NCBI RefSeq assembly: GCF_900626095.1
Contig: NZ_UYZZ01000008.1
Location: forward strand, 1 to 64,000
DNA length: 64,000 bases
DNA from: Clostridium rectalis
GTDB lineage: Bacteria > Bacillota > Clostridia > Clostridiales > Clostridiaceae
Direction: 5' to 3'
Shown one piece after another: positions 1 to 8,285 of the stretch; the stretch's first letter is position 1, and every line of letters starts with the position of its first letter. Under the pieces are notes generated by a model that saw only the letters and a program-made list of their open reading frames with translations, searched no databases and was not told the DNA's origin. The translations under genes were made by a program, and so were the position numbers.

Positions 1-286
1 CTATATTTATTATACTATCAGTTATAGCTACTACTTGACTTACTAAAAAAGATTGAACTGCTCCTGTGTTTAGTGTTATCTGTATAGTATCGGTTGGTGC
101 CAATAAAGTTATCAACTGGTTTAATAAATTTTCCATCGGATCTACACAACAATCGCATTTATTAATAGCAAAACATGAAGAATCACATAAACAAATGTCA
201 CAGTTATTACAATATAAATCTTCTAATTTTCTCTGCAATTTTCTCCTATCTTTATCACACAACATATACCTCAACATCCTTTTCAT
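1..286 (-). CDS. Cys-rich probable spore-surface protein (partial)
   Basis: An open frame runs leftward off the window edge; 95 codons are visible. The N-terminal half is very Cys-rich (Cys at about 10, 26, 29, 32, 34, 38, 44, 46, 47, including CNNC and CDCC runs) and is followed by a hydrophobic, Thr/Ile/Val-rich stretch (DPMENLL, then NTGAVQSFLV). No enzyme motif is visible. Closely spaced Cys clusters are common in cross-linked spore coat and exosporium proteins, and the gene is divergent from a collagen-like exosporium-type protein, so a spore-surface role is inferred. No clean ribosome binding site precedes the ATG at 286; the in-frame ATG at 265, with GAGG close by, is an alternative start. 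The C-terminus lies outside the window. Confidence 0.6.
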   Translation of the reverse strand, partial: MKRMLRYMLCDKDRRKLQRKLEDLYCNNCDICLCDSSCFAINKCDCCVDPMENLLNQLITLLAPTDTIQITLNTGAVQSFLVSQVVAITDSIINI

Positions 287-596
287 AAATTTGACTCTAA
301 ATTAAATACCATTTAGGTCAATATTATTATATGAATTACATTTAATTAATGTCATATATTTTAAAATACATCTATAAAAACATCCCCATATCTTAAAACT
401 GTTTGATACCAATAGTTCATTGAAAAAAAACTATGAATGTAAAAACAATTTAAATATATTTAATAAAAATAATATTTATTGCTATAAGTTTTATCTATAC
501 TTTTATATCATAAAAAAAACTATTCATACTATATATTACCAATAAGTTTTAAAAATCATAACTTTTATTGTTTAAGTAAATTTGGAAGGTAATAAT
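287..596. other. divergent intergenic region, no gene seen
   Basis: AT-rich spacer between two divergent probable spore-surface genes. I see no ORF with a ribosome binding site and no strong hairpin. A CATANNNTA-like element, as in sigma-K -10 boxes, lies at 525-533, but no -35 element at the proper distance supports it. It presumably holds both promoters. Confidence 0.4.
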
Positions 597-1187
597 TTGA
601 AAAATAACTGTAATAAAATTATATATTGTGGTAGATGTACTTGTCCTGGTGGAGTAACTGGACCTACTGGTGCTAGAGGTATTACTGGACCTACTGGAAT
701 TCAAGGAATAACTGGCGCTACAGGCATTACTGGACCAGGAGTTACTCCAGCATACTTTAATGCTGTAACTAATGGTGGATCTCAAGACGTTCCCCCTGGT
801 GATGAAGTAATATTTACAATAGCTTTTCAATCTGGAGATTTTACTTTTGCGCCAAATAGTTCTACAATCACTGTAAATACAGGAGGAATTTATCGTATTG
901 ATTATACGGTTACTATTAGACCAAATAATTCTGTAATAAATGCTGCATTCGCAGTTACCATTAATGGATTTGAACATCCTCTCTCTTTTTTTGGAATACA
1001 TTCAAATGAGATAAATGATCCAGACACAAAGAGAGCCGAATTAAATGGTATGTTTATAGCATCAATTCCTGATGGTGCAACCATTACATTAAAAAATAAA
1101 TCAGCTACTGTAAATCTCTTGGCTGGCACAGGTATAGATAACCAAGCTGTAAATAGATCCTCTATTATTTTACAAAGAATAGACTAA
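597..1187 (+). CDS. BclA-like collagen-repeat exosporium protein
   Basis: Short N-terminal leader with Cys residues (YCGRCTCPGG), then about ten Gly-X-Y triplets (GVT GPT GAR GIT GPT GIQ GIT GAT GIT GPG), then a roughly 140-residue beta-rich domain of the BclA C-terminal, TNF-like type, ending SSIILQRID. This is the build of the hair-like filament glycoproteins of the exosporium, where the collagen stalk is glycosylated on Thr and the C-terminal domain trimerises. The stalk is very short. The start is taken at TTG 597 because GGAAGG at 584-589 lies 7 nt upstream; a longer frame from TTG 582 would put the ribosome binding site inside the gene. Divergent from the Cys-rich gene to the left, which may be a surface partner. 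Sporulation-specific expression is inferred, not seen. Confidence 0.8.
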   Translation: MKNNCNKIIYCGRCTCPGGVTGPTGARGITGPTGIQGITGATGITGPGVTPAYFNAVTNGGSQDVPPGDEVIFTIAFQSGDFTFAPNSSTITVNTGGIYRIDYTVTIRPNNSVINAAFAVTINGFEHPLSFFGIHSNEINDPDTKRAELNGMFIASIPDGATITLKNKSATVNLLAGTGIDNQAVNRSSIILQRID

Positions 1188-1240
1188 GTTATAATATAAA
1201 AATCTATAACTTTAACTTCTTTTTATACTCTTTTATAAAT

Positions 1241-1268
1241 ATAGGGTATAGAACATGTCTATACCCTA
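1241..1268. terminator. bidirectional intrinsic terminator
   Basis: A perfect 11-bp stem (TAGGGTATAGA pairing with TCTATACCCTA) with a 5-nt loop sits between the converging collagen-like gene and the MFS gene. The minus-strand side is followed by a U-rich tract; the plus side is less U-rich. Confidence 0.7.
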
Positions 1269-1292
1269 AAATTAATTCATACCTACATAAAT

Positions 1293-2744
1293 TTAATTAC
1301 TTTCTTCAATTTTTTTTGGTAACATTAATGATAACACTGCACAAAGTACCGCCACAAAAATCAATGTTACAAACACCATATGCAAAGCTGAACCTAATGA
1401 AGCTGTTATCTGATCAGCAGATATTTCTAACCCTTTGCTATTTGTTGAATACAAATTATTAGGATCAACCCCATTAATACCTCTACTACTGAAATATTTA
1501 ACTATATTTAAATTAAATATAGTCCCAAATACACTTACACCTACAGTTTGTCCTAGTGTCTTTAAAAGAGCATTGGTAGCTGTAGCTGCTCCTCTATTAT
1601 TATAATCCACAGACATTTGTACCATTATGGTAAGTATAGTAAATGCTCCTCCAAAACCAAATCCCATTATGGAACCATAAATTATAATATTAATTAAGGA
1701 TGAGGAAGTATTCAATGTTGATAACAGACTACTGCTTACTACTAAAATTATTATTGATATAAATGTTATGTTTCTTGCGCCATATTTTGAAATAATTTTT
1801 GATAATATAACTGCAGATAAAAGCCATGCTACAGACATCGGAGACATAGTTAGACCAGAAATAGTTGGTGGAAACCCTAAAACATTTTGTATAAATAGTG
1901 GCATATACACATCCATGGCTATTAATATCGCCGCACATAAAAATGTAATTGTATTTACTACAATATTAGTCTTGGTTAATATTTCAAAAGGTATAATAGG
2001 TTCTTCTGCCTTTTTTTCTACAAAATAAAATAAAACTAAAAATAATACTGTAAGTATTATACTTATTATTATAGATGGGGATAATCCACTACAACCTTTT
2101 TCCACTGAAAACACCACATATAAAAGACTTATAATAGCTAATGATAAAACTACAGTTCCTAAAAAATCTATTTTATGCTTTTTCTTTTCAAAATTTTCAT
2201 TTAAGCTTTTATGTAAGAGTACTATAGATAATAAACCAAACGGTATATTAATAAAGAAAATCCAGTGCCATGAAAGACTTTCAAGTAAAAATCCTCCTAG
2301 GAATGGTCCGATTAAACTAGCCACTCCCCAAACCGTACTTAACCATCCTTGTACTTTAGCTTTCTCCTCTAAATTAAATTCATCCCCTACTATAGTATAT
2401 GTTACAGTAAATATAGCACCTGCACCTAAACCCTGCAATGCTCTAAACGCTATAAGTTGGTACATATTTGATGATAATCCACAAAAAGAACTACCTATTA
2501 AAAATATTATTATACCTACGGACAAAGTACTTTTTCTACCATATAAATCTGCTAACTTACCATATATAGGTGTAGATATAGCAGAAGTAAGCAAATACAT
2601 TGAAAATACAAAACTTATTAACTGAAAACCGTCTAAATCCTTTACTATAGTTGGTATAGCAGTAGTTACCACAGTACCTTCCACAGCCGCCAAAAACATA
2701 GCAACCATTATTGCAATAATTATATTAGTCTTTTTTAAATCCAT
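1293..2744 (-). CDS. MFS drug exporter, DHA2 (EmrB/QacA) family
   Basis: About 483 residues with some 14 predicted membrane segments, the size and topology of the 14-TM DHA2 proton-driven multidrug exporters. Recognisable features are the N-terminal EGTVVTTAIPTI motif, the loop 2-3 motif GKLADLYGRK (motif A), RALQGLGAGAIF, and the motif C-like GPFLGGFL in TM5. Substrates cannot be told from sequence. A longer frame begins at GTG 2756, but GGGGAG lies directly against that codon, so ATG 2744 is preferred. It has its own promoter and no neighbouring regulator gene, so regulation is unknown. The C-terminus meets the bidirectional terminator. Confidence 0.85.
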   Translation of the reverse strand: MDLKKTNIIIAIMVAMFLAAVEGTVVTTAIPTIVKDLDGFQLISFVFSMYLLTSAISTPIYGKLADLYGRKSTLSVGIIIFLIGSSFCGLSSNMYQLIAFRALQGLGAGAIFTVTYTIVGDEFNLEEKAKVQGWLSTVWGVASLIGPFLGGFLLESLSWHWIFFINIPFGLLSIVLLHKSLNENFEKKKHKIDFLGTVVLSLAIISLLYVVFSVEKGCSGLSPSIIISIILTVLFLVLFYFVEKKAEEPIIPFEILTKTNIVVNTITFLCAAILIAMDVYMPLFIQNVLGFPPTISGLTMSPMSVAWLLSAVILSKIISKYGARNITFISIIILVVSSSLLSTLNTSSSLINIIIYGSIMGFGFGGAFTILTIMVQMSVDYNNRGAATATNALLKTLGQTVGVSVFGTIFNLNIVKYFSSRGINGVDPNNLYSTNSKGLEISADQITASLGSALHMVFVTLIFVAVLCAVLSLMLPKKIEESN

Positions 2745-2782
2745 GCTATATATCACTCCCCTTTTAATAAACGACCTTTATT

Positions 2783-2811
2783 ATTTTAACATTAATTTGT
2801 AAACTACTCAA
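2783..2811 (-). promoter_or_regulatory. sigma-A promoter of the MFS gene
   Basis: On the minus strand, TTGAGT is followed after 17 nt by TAAAAT, with a TG extended -10. It lies about 40 nt upstream of the start codon. Confidence 0.6.
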
Positions 2812-2991
2812 TGATACATAAATATAATATTTTTTAAAAAAATTCTTCCTGTAAAACATGATTTTTTCACCATCATATAGAATAAAGATAATTATTTTTA
2901 TTAATTTTCTTTTAGAATTAACATAGGAGACGATTTTATAATTATTTCTTCCCTTTCAATAATGGATTTAAAAATGAAATACTTATATCTT

Positions 2992-3030
2992 AAAAACCAC
3001 TATAAATAAAAATAATCCATAGTGGTTTTT
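2992..3030 (-). terminator. intrinsic terminator of the nitrogenase-like operon
   Basis: A perfect 12-bp stem (AAAAACCACTAT with ATAGTGGTTTTT) with a 15-nt loop begins 2 nt after the stop codon of the NifK-like gene, and the U tract is part of the stem. Confidence 0.85.
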
Positions 3031-3032
3031 AA

Positions 3033-4334
3033 CTATTTAAAATTAACGAATTGAACACCATTTAATATATGTTCTATAAACATCAAAGCACCTTTTATAC
3101 CTAATATAGTTTTTGGTATAACATGAATATATCCAAGTGATGGCAAAGAGATTTCTACCCCTGTAAAGTTTTTATTACAAGATCTAAGTGAGAGTATGGT
3201 GTTACCATCACAAAATACTATATTACCCGTACATTCGTGTATATCTTTGTTTAGGGCATTATGATAGCCTAAATTTTGAAGAAAATTTTTTAATTTTGTA
3301 AAATATCTATTATCTTTATTAGGTAAAATTTCTATAGATGCTGGTATCATAGCTAAATACATACAAAGCCATTTGCACAGTGCATAAGCCATAGAGGCTT
3401 CAGCCTTAATAGAAAATGTTGCCCCTTTAGGCAATCCTATAAATGATGTAGTTCTAGATAAATAAACGTAACTTTGAGCTCTTGCTTTTTCTAACTCTTC
3501 TTTGAATAACTGTTCATGGCCATTTAATTTTTTACATATATCATCTATAAAACTTTCAGTAGCATCAAATCCTATACTCACCCCTTCTTCACATACTATA
3601 TATGGTATATTATAGTTTTTTTTCATCCACTTAGCTAGTTGTAGCCCACACTCTGGATAAATAACTACATTATATTCTGCCTTTATTGCTTTTTTAATAT
3701 TTTCTGTGCTCTCTCCACCACAAATATTTGATATTACATCTATTCCACATAACTTCAAAAGCCTTTTAAGTTCCTCTATATTCCCCTCAAAATACTTATC
3801 ATAAATAGATATGCCTATAAGATTTACAGTCTTAGGTATTACCTCCTTTCTTTCTCCCCAAAGTAACGTAATCACTTTTTTCATTGAGTTGTAAAACCCC
3901 TGATTGAAGTCACCTGAAAATCCTGTGCTTTCCATAGAAAAATATGGAGTATCTCCTAATTCATTTTTCATTAATCTATTTAAATCATCACCAATTAAAG
4001 CTGCACCTGGTGAATTAACTACAGCTAAAAGATTATAATTTCTTTTTTTTACATCCTTTAAAAGTTTAGTCAGCTTATCTGAACATCCATATATATAATC
4101 ATATCCATCTATGTATGTACAGGGAATTCTAGGTTGTCCAAAATAAAACTCCTCTGGATAGCTAAAAGGATCGTAATTAGCCTGTGAAGGCATTTGTCCC
4201 TCAGAAATAGCACTATGATAAAGTTTACATCCTGTAGGTCCATTTAATATTACTGCTGCATCTAAAACTCCCTCTATAGCAAAAAGAGCTCCTGTTAAAC
4301 TATCTGGAGTAATATTTGCAAAACAATTTTTCAT
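3033..4334 (-). CDS. nitrogenase component-1-like subunit (NifK/NifE-type)
   Basis: A 433-residue protein of the oxidoreductase/nitrogenase component 1 superfamily. It keeps the family's N-terminal cluster region (NGPTGC at 31-36, further Cys at 4, 72 and 84), a [11 protein letters not shown] segment at 107-117 matching the region that carries the third P-cluster-type Cys in true nitrogenase (here Ser/Pro), and the C-terminal [15 protein letters not shown] fold motif. It overlaps the upstream NifH-NifD fusion by 35 nt, with GGAG 5 nt before the ATG, so translation is coupled. It presumably pairs with the NifD-like half to form the catalytic heteromer that receives electrons from the NifH half. 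Substrate is unknown. True nitrogenase is unlikely because no nifB, nifE or nifN lies nearby. Relatives of known function include CfbD, the Bch/Chl reductases and methylthio-alkane reductase. Confidence 0.8.
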   Translation of the reverse strand: MKNCFANITPDSLTGALFAIEGVLDAAVILNGPTGCKLYHSAISEGQMPSQANYDPFSYPEEFYFGQPRIPCTYIDGYDYIYGCSDKLTKLLKDVKKRNYNLLAVVNSPGAALIGDDLNRLMKNELGDTPYFSMESTGFSGDFNQGFYNSMKKVITLLWGERKEVIPKTVNLIGISIYDKYFEGNIEELKRLLKLCGIDVISNICGGESTENIKKAIKAEYNVVIYPECGLQLAKWMKKNYNIPYIVCEEGVSIGFDATESFIDDICKKLNGHEQLFKEELEKARAQSYVYLSRTTSFIGLPKGATFSIKAEASMAYALCKWLCMYLAMIPASIEILPNKDNRYFTKLKNFLQNLGYHNALNKDIHECTGNIVFCDGNTILSLRSCNKNFTGVEISLPSLGYIHVIPKTILGIKGALMFIEHILNGVQFVNFK

Positions 4335-6492
4335 CCTTTCTCCACCCCTCTTTTAAATTTAGTTTAAAAAGGCCAGCCCACCTTTTAGCAAGATTTAATC
4401 CACTAAAGAATCCTGCATCAGGACACATAGGTATAGTATCTACCACTGCATTTTCATCCAAATTGGATGTAGCGTAGTTGGATATGATAATATCAGGCTT
4501 TAAGCTTTTAATATCCTGTAATCTTTTATCTTGATTATACTTAAGTTCTATATTTAACATATTTTCAAATCTACTTTTAAATAAATTGTCTCCACAAAAA
4601 TTTAATACACAGACCTTTACTATATCCATTTGGAGATGAATTAAAGTCTCTAATATCCAGTCAAGCTGATGGTTATATGTAATTATCATAATTTTTTTAC
4701 CAATTAAGTATGGCTTTATTTTTTCTATTTCCTTTTTATATTCCTCTTCATAACCTATTATCAAATCTTTTACTAATTCTTCTTTGTTAAAGTATTTTGA
4801 TATTTCTTTTATCCACTGTTTAGTATCTGAAAACCCTATTGGAAAAGGAGTTTTAAAAAATTTAGCATTATATTCATCTTGAAAAAACTTTTTCATAAGT
4901 CTTCCCATATAGTCATCATGAGCCAAAATATTTAAATTAGCACTCATAAAATTTTCTATATCCTCTACCCTTGTCTTACATATAAACCTACAATTTATGG
5001 AAACACCAATAAATTCTAATATTTCTTTCATAGTATTGAAATTTTTCTCAGTATTTCTAGAAATAAATTTTTCTGATAATATATTTACTGTATTTTCTTT
5101 TTTAATAACATCCCTTTTAATAAGACCCTTAGCTATTTGTATATATGCTTTAATCATCCCCTGTAGGTAATCTCCTGTAATATTACCATCAGTTTTTATA
5201 GGAATAATAGGTTTATCTACTCTACTCATTTCTTTCACGGAGTCTACATCATCTCCTATAATACCAGCAGGACATGTGGTTATTACAAATAATGCCTTTC
5301 CTTTTTCCTCTACCCTCTTTATGGTTTTCTTTAATGCATCTGTACCACCAAAAACCATTACCCCTTCATTCATCTCTGAACTAACAAGTGAAGGGTTTAT
5401 TTGCACCGGCATTAGCTCTCCTCTTTCAAAAAAACCTCTTCTTCCTACAGAAGTTATAGTTTGATATGAAATATGGGCGCAACTTCTAGGACCATGGGCA
5501 ATAGTCACTGCATCCTCAATTTGAATTGCCACATTTACTCCTCCATTAAAAGCACATCCATGAAGTGGCTCCCTTAATAGTACATTCTTAGATAAAAATT
5601 CTTCTAATAAATCCTCTTCTTCTATTTCTTCCTTTTTAACTTTTTCTTCAATTTTGTTTTTATATAAAAAAGACTTCTCCTTTCTTTGTAAAACCACTTC
5701 TTCCAGTTTCTCATCTGTAAGAGGTAAAGCCTCATAAAGCATTGTATCTTCAATTATTTTATCTGCTAAATTTAAAAATCCATAAGATACCTTTGATTCT
5801 TCAATTTCTACTAAAGGTAATCCTATTTTCTCTGAATAAGTAAACTCATTACTTCTAGGAAAAACTTGACAAATAGGTAATTTAACAGCATCTGCAAATC
5901 TTTTTATTCTCTCTTCTTCTTTTTCTACTCCCCTTTTATTAAATATAAGTCCTCCAACTCTTTTCATGGTACCATCGTAATTTCTAAGTCCTCTCAATAT
6001 ATTGTTTGCAGCATATATAGACATAAACTCACCTGACGTCACTATGTAAACTTCATCTGCATATTCATGTCTTAAAGGTACTGCAAATCCACCACACACT
6101 ACATCTCCAAGTACATCATATAAAACAATGTCATAATTTTTATTTTTAATATTAAATCTTTCCAATAAATCAAAAGTAGTTAAAATTCCTCTTCCTGCAC
6201 ACCCAACTCCAGGGTTAGGTCCTCCTGCCTCTACACAATGAATCCCATTGTATCCTCGCCACAAAATATCATTTAACCTATATTTATCAGGTGCAACCTC
6301 TCTTATATAATCTAATACAGTATTTATTTTTCTTCCCCCAAGTAAAAGTCTCGTGGAGTCATGTTTAGGATCACAACCAATTTGCAATACTCTTTTATCT
6401 TTTTTTGAAAAAGCTGCAGATAAATTAGAAGAAATAGTTGATTTTCCTATTCCGCCTTTTCCATATATTGCTATTTGTTTCAAAGTATTCAC
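4300..6492 (-). CDS. fused NifH-like Fe protein and NifD-like subunit
   Basis: A single 730-residue frame holds two normally separate proteins. Residues 1-265 are a complete NifH-type ATPase: P-loop GKGGIGKST at 11-19, Cys98 in GVGCAGRG and Cys133 in [10 protein letters not shown], the two ligands of the subunit-bridging 4Fe-4S cluster, plus Arg101. After a Lys/Glu-rich linker at about 266-300 comes a NifD-like domain with three conserved cluster Cys: 313 (LHGCAFNG), 338 (GPRSCAH) and 407 ([11 protein letters not shown]). Expected role: ATP-driven low-potential electron transfer to a component-1 catalytic site made with the downstream subunit. GTG 6492 is the longest start; TTG 6483 would give [11 protein letters not shown], the usual NifH N-terminus, with a better-placed GGAAGTGA. 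The reaction is unknown; the family assignment is firm. Confidence 0.88.
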   Translation of the reverse strand: MNTLKQIAIYGKGGIGKSTISSNLSAAFSKKDKRVLQIGCDPKHDSTRLLLGGRKINTVLDYIREVAPDKYRLNDILWRGYNGIHCVEAGGPNPGVGCAGRGILTTFDLLERFNIKNKNYDIVLYDVLGDVVCGGFAVPLRHEYADEVYIVTSGEFMSIYAANNILRGLRNYDGTMKRVGGLIFNKRGVEKEEERIKRFADAVKLPICQVFPRSNEFTYSEKIGLPLVEIEESKVSYGFLNLADKIIEDTMLYEALPLTDEKLEEVVLQRKEKSFLYKNKIEEKVKKEEIEEEDLLEEFLSKNVLLREPLHGCAFNGGVNVAIQIEDAVTIAHGPRSCAHISYQTITSVGRRGFFERGELMPVQINPSLVSSEMNEGVMVFGGTDALKKTIKRVEEKGKALFVITTCPAGIIGDDVDSVKEMSRVDKPIIPIKTDGNITGDYLQGMIKAYIQIAKGLIKRDVIKKENTVNILSEKFISRNTEKNFNTMKEILEFIGVSINCRFICKTRVEDIENFMSANLNILAHDDYMGRLMKKFFQDEYNAKFFKTPFPIGFSDTKQWIKEISKYFNKEELVKDLIIGYEEEYKKEIEKIKPYLIGKKIMIITYNHQLDWILETLIHLQMDIVKVCVLNFCGDNLFKSRFENMLNIELKYNQDKRLQDIKSLKPDIIISNYATSNLDENAVVDTIPMCPDAGFFSGLNLAKRWAGLFKLNLKEGWRKDEKLFCKYYSR

Positions 6493-6561
6493 TTCCTCTT
6501 TTCCTAAATTTTAATTAAATATTTTTGTGAATTAAATTTATCATTGAAAAATATTGAATAC

Positions 6562-6591
6562 GGAATAATTCCCTTAATGTTATTTTAACAT
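6562..6591 (-). promoter_or_regulatory. two candidate operators upstream of the NifH-NifD fusion
   Basis: Two perfect palindromes lie just downstream of the proposed promoter: GGAATAATTCC at 6562-6572 and ATGTTATTTTAACAT at 6577-6591. Their position around +7 to +36 would suit a repressor. The cognate regulator is not identifiable. Confidence 0.4.
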
Positions 6592-6604
6592 AAGTATAAT
6601 AAAC

Positions 6605-6633
6605 ACTATATATTTCAAAGTATCTCCTTTCAA
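6605..6633 (-). promoter_or_regulatory. candidate sigma-A promoter of the nitrogenase-like operon
   Basis: TTGAAA and TATAGT are separated by 17 nt on the minus strand, about 110 nt upstream of the coding start. The match is moderate in very AT-rich DNA. Confidence 0.45.
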
Positions 6634-6691
6634 AAATATAAATACTATTTAAACTTAAGTATAATAACATTTATCCTTTAAATATAATTAT

Positions 6692-6739
6692 AAAAGAGGG
6701 GCTGTCACACTAATTTTCTTAGTTCCACAACCCCTTTTT
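6692..6739 (-). terminator. intrinsic terminator after the decayed gene
   Basis: AAAAGAGGGGCTGT pairs with ACAACCCCTTTTT with minor mismatches around a 21-nt loop. On the minus strand it lies 30 nt after the stop codon of the decayed ORF. Confidence 0.7.
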
Positions 6740-6768
6740 ACAATAACGCCTGTAAAAATACTTAATAT

Positions 6769-7239
6769 TTATATTTTCAGAGTATCGGATATAAGTATCT
6801 GCTTAAAATAAGAGTTAGATACATGTTTATGCTTATCTATAGAAACCCACAATCCTTTTAAAACTTCATTGTTAATTGTTGGTTTAGATTCTAAATAAGC
6901 ATCTATACTAACATCTTCTAAACTATTAAACATTATAATTGACTTATCCTTAACAAATGAGATTCCTAATTGAAAAGGCTCAAACTTATAATAACCTTTA
7001 TCTAATTTTTTGAATATACATTTTTTACACTTTCAAAGGGCAAATTTTTTTATGGTTTTTTTTGTATTAATAATTTGCTTTAATCCTTTTTTATCCTCAG
7101 TACTATAGGTTATATTAGGTTTATTTTCTATATTTGATAATCTTGATATAAAATTTTTATTTTATACTTTAAAATTATATATTAAGAAAAATAGTAGTAT
7201 AAATATGATAAAATATCCTAAGTTAAACTTTTCTTCCCC
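6769..7239 (-). pseudogene. decayed gene for a membrane-anchored protein
   Basis: One reading frame on the minus strand shows protein-like codon use from about 7239 to the TAA at 6769-6771 but is broken by an in-frame TAA at 7162-7164 and TGA at 7033-7035. Its upstream part encodes a hydrophobic anchor (GYFIIFILLFFLIY) followed by a Lys/Asn-rich segment. After the second stop come KCKKCIF and a soluble region ending ILISDTLKI. A terminator follows the last stop. No start codon with a ribosome binding site is left. Family not recognised. It is either a relic or, less likely, a downstream remnant translated separately. Confidence 0.5.
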
Positions 7240-7394
7240 CTAACATTATCTTTAAATATAAATTTCATTTACATACAGTATATACCAATGTGTTTTACTA
7301 ATCTATTATTCTTACTTCTACAATTTTACATATTAGAATAATATTTTTTTCTTTTAAAATACTATATATAAATAGTTTTAAAAGGGGTTGTATT

Positions 7395-8249
7395 ATGAAT
7401 AAAATTTTTAAAAAAATATATTATGTATTACCAATACTACTTTTATCCTTTATATTTGCTTTTTCTGTAAACGCAAAAAAAGTTCCTCAAAATACTAACA
7501 CTGATATATTAACTATAATTGATTCCGATTCTGAATTAGGATTGCCCGATGGTTTTAGGATTATTAAAGACCTAAATATTTCTGGTAGTGCACAATTTAC
7601 CCCACCTCAATTAAATAATATAAAAAATAAAATAAACTCGCAAGACCTTTATATAGTAGATTTAAGACAAGAATCCCATGGATTTATCAACAATATTGCT
7701 ATTAGTTTTTATAGCCCTTATAAAACTCTAAATAAAGGCTTTAATAGTAACGAAACTTTTAAAAAAGAGACTTCCCAATTAAATAATATAAAAAAAGATT
7801 CCTTAATAAATTTATATAATAAAAAGGGAGATACCATAAAAAAAATTACTGTTACCAATGTACACTCTGAAGAAGATTTAACTAAAATCCTTAATTTAAA
7901 ATATATAAGATTTGCTGTAGGTGATGGCCATGTCCCTACCCAAGAAGCGGTAGATGACTTTGTTGAATTTATACTAAATAATGCTGAAAATAGTTTTTTA
8001 CACTTTCATTGTAAACATGGTAAAGGAAGAACTACAACTTTTATGGCTATGTATAACATAATGAATAATAAAGAAAATATTTCATTAGATAAAATATTAG
8101 AAAACCAATTCAATGCCGGTGGTATTAACCTTTCACAGAGCCAACGTCATTATAAGTTTTTACAAGGATTTTATAATTATATAAAAGATAATAAAAGTAC
8201 CAATTATAAAACTTCATATTCTAAATGGATTAAGAGTATATCCAAATGA
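7395..8249 (+). CDS. secreted PTP-like phytase (cysteine phytase)
   Basis: A 284-residue protein with a signal peptide (Lys-rich start, hydrophobic 11-24, cut near VNA-KK at 27-28). The catalytic loop of cysteine-dependent phosphatases is intact: HCKHGKGRT at 205-213 gives nucleophile Cys206 and phosphate-binding Arg212, and VGDGHVP near 175-181 supplies the general-acid Asp177. The arrangement matches PTP-like myo-inositol hexakisphosphate phosphatases of anaerobes rather than protein tyrosine phosphatases, so phytate or other inositol polyphosphates outside the cell are the likely substrates. A phosphotyrosine substrate cannot be excluded. AAAGGGG lies ahead of the ATG. It converges with the collagenase gene, leaving 36 nt between stops. 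Confidence 0.8.
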   Translation: MNKIFKKIYYVLPILLLSFIFAFSVNAKKVPQNTNTDILTIIDSDSELGLPDGFRIIKDLNISGSAQFTPPQLNNIKNKINSQDLYIVDLRQESHGFINNIAISFYSPYKTLNKGFNSNETFKKETSQLNNIKKDSLINLYNKKGDTIKKITVTNVHSEEDLTKILNLKYIRFAVGDGHVPTQEAVDDFVEFILNNAENSFLHFHCKHGKGRTTTFMAMYNIMNNKENISLDKILENQFNAGGINLSQSQRHYKFLQGFYNYIKDNKSTNYKTSYSKWIKSISK

Positions 8250-8285
8250 TATACTCTTATTTTATATTCTATATTATAATTTTAT

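Noticed and set aside
66..305. Plus-strand frame at the left edge
   Set aside because: It is opposite the Cys-rich gene and has no ribosome binding site, while the minus frame has regular coding character.
549..1129. Minus-strand frames opposite the collagen-like gene
   Set aside because: They mirror the Gly-X-Y repeats and beta domain; Ser/Thr/Arg-rich composition and lack of ribosome binding sites mark them as shadows.
3033..6492. True nitrogenase (nifHDK)
   Set aside because: NifH is fused to the D-like half, the K-like subunit lacks the expected third cluster Cys, and no nifB, nifE, nifN or nifV is nearby.
7395..8249. Protein tyrosine phosphatase of eukaryotic type
   Set aside because: The catalytic loop is generic, but the signal peptide, size and HCxxGxGRT context match bacterial cysteine phytases better.
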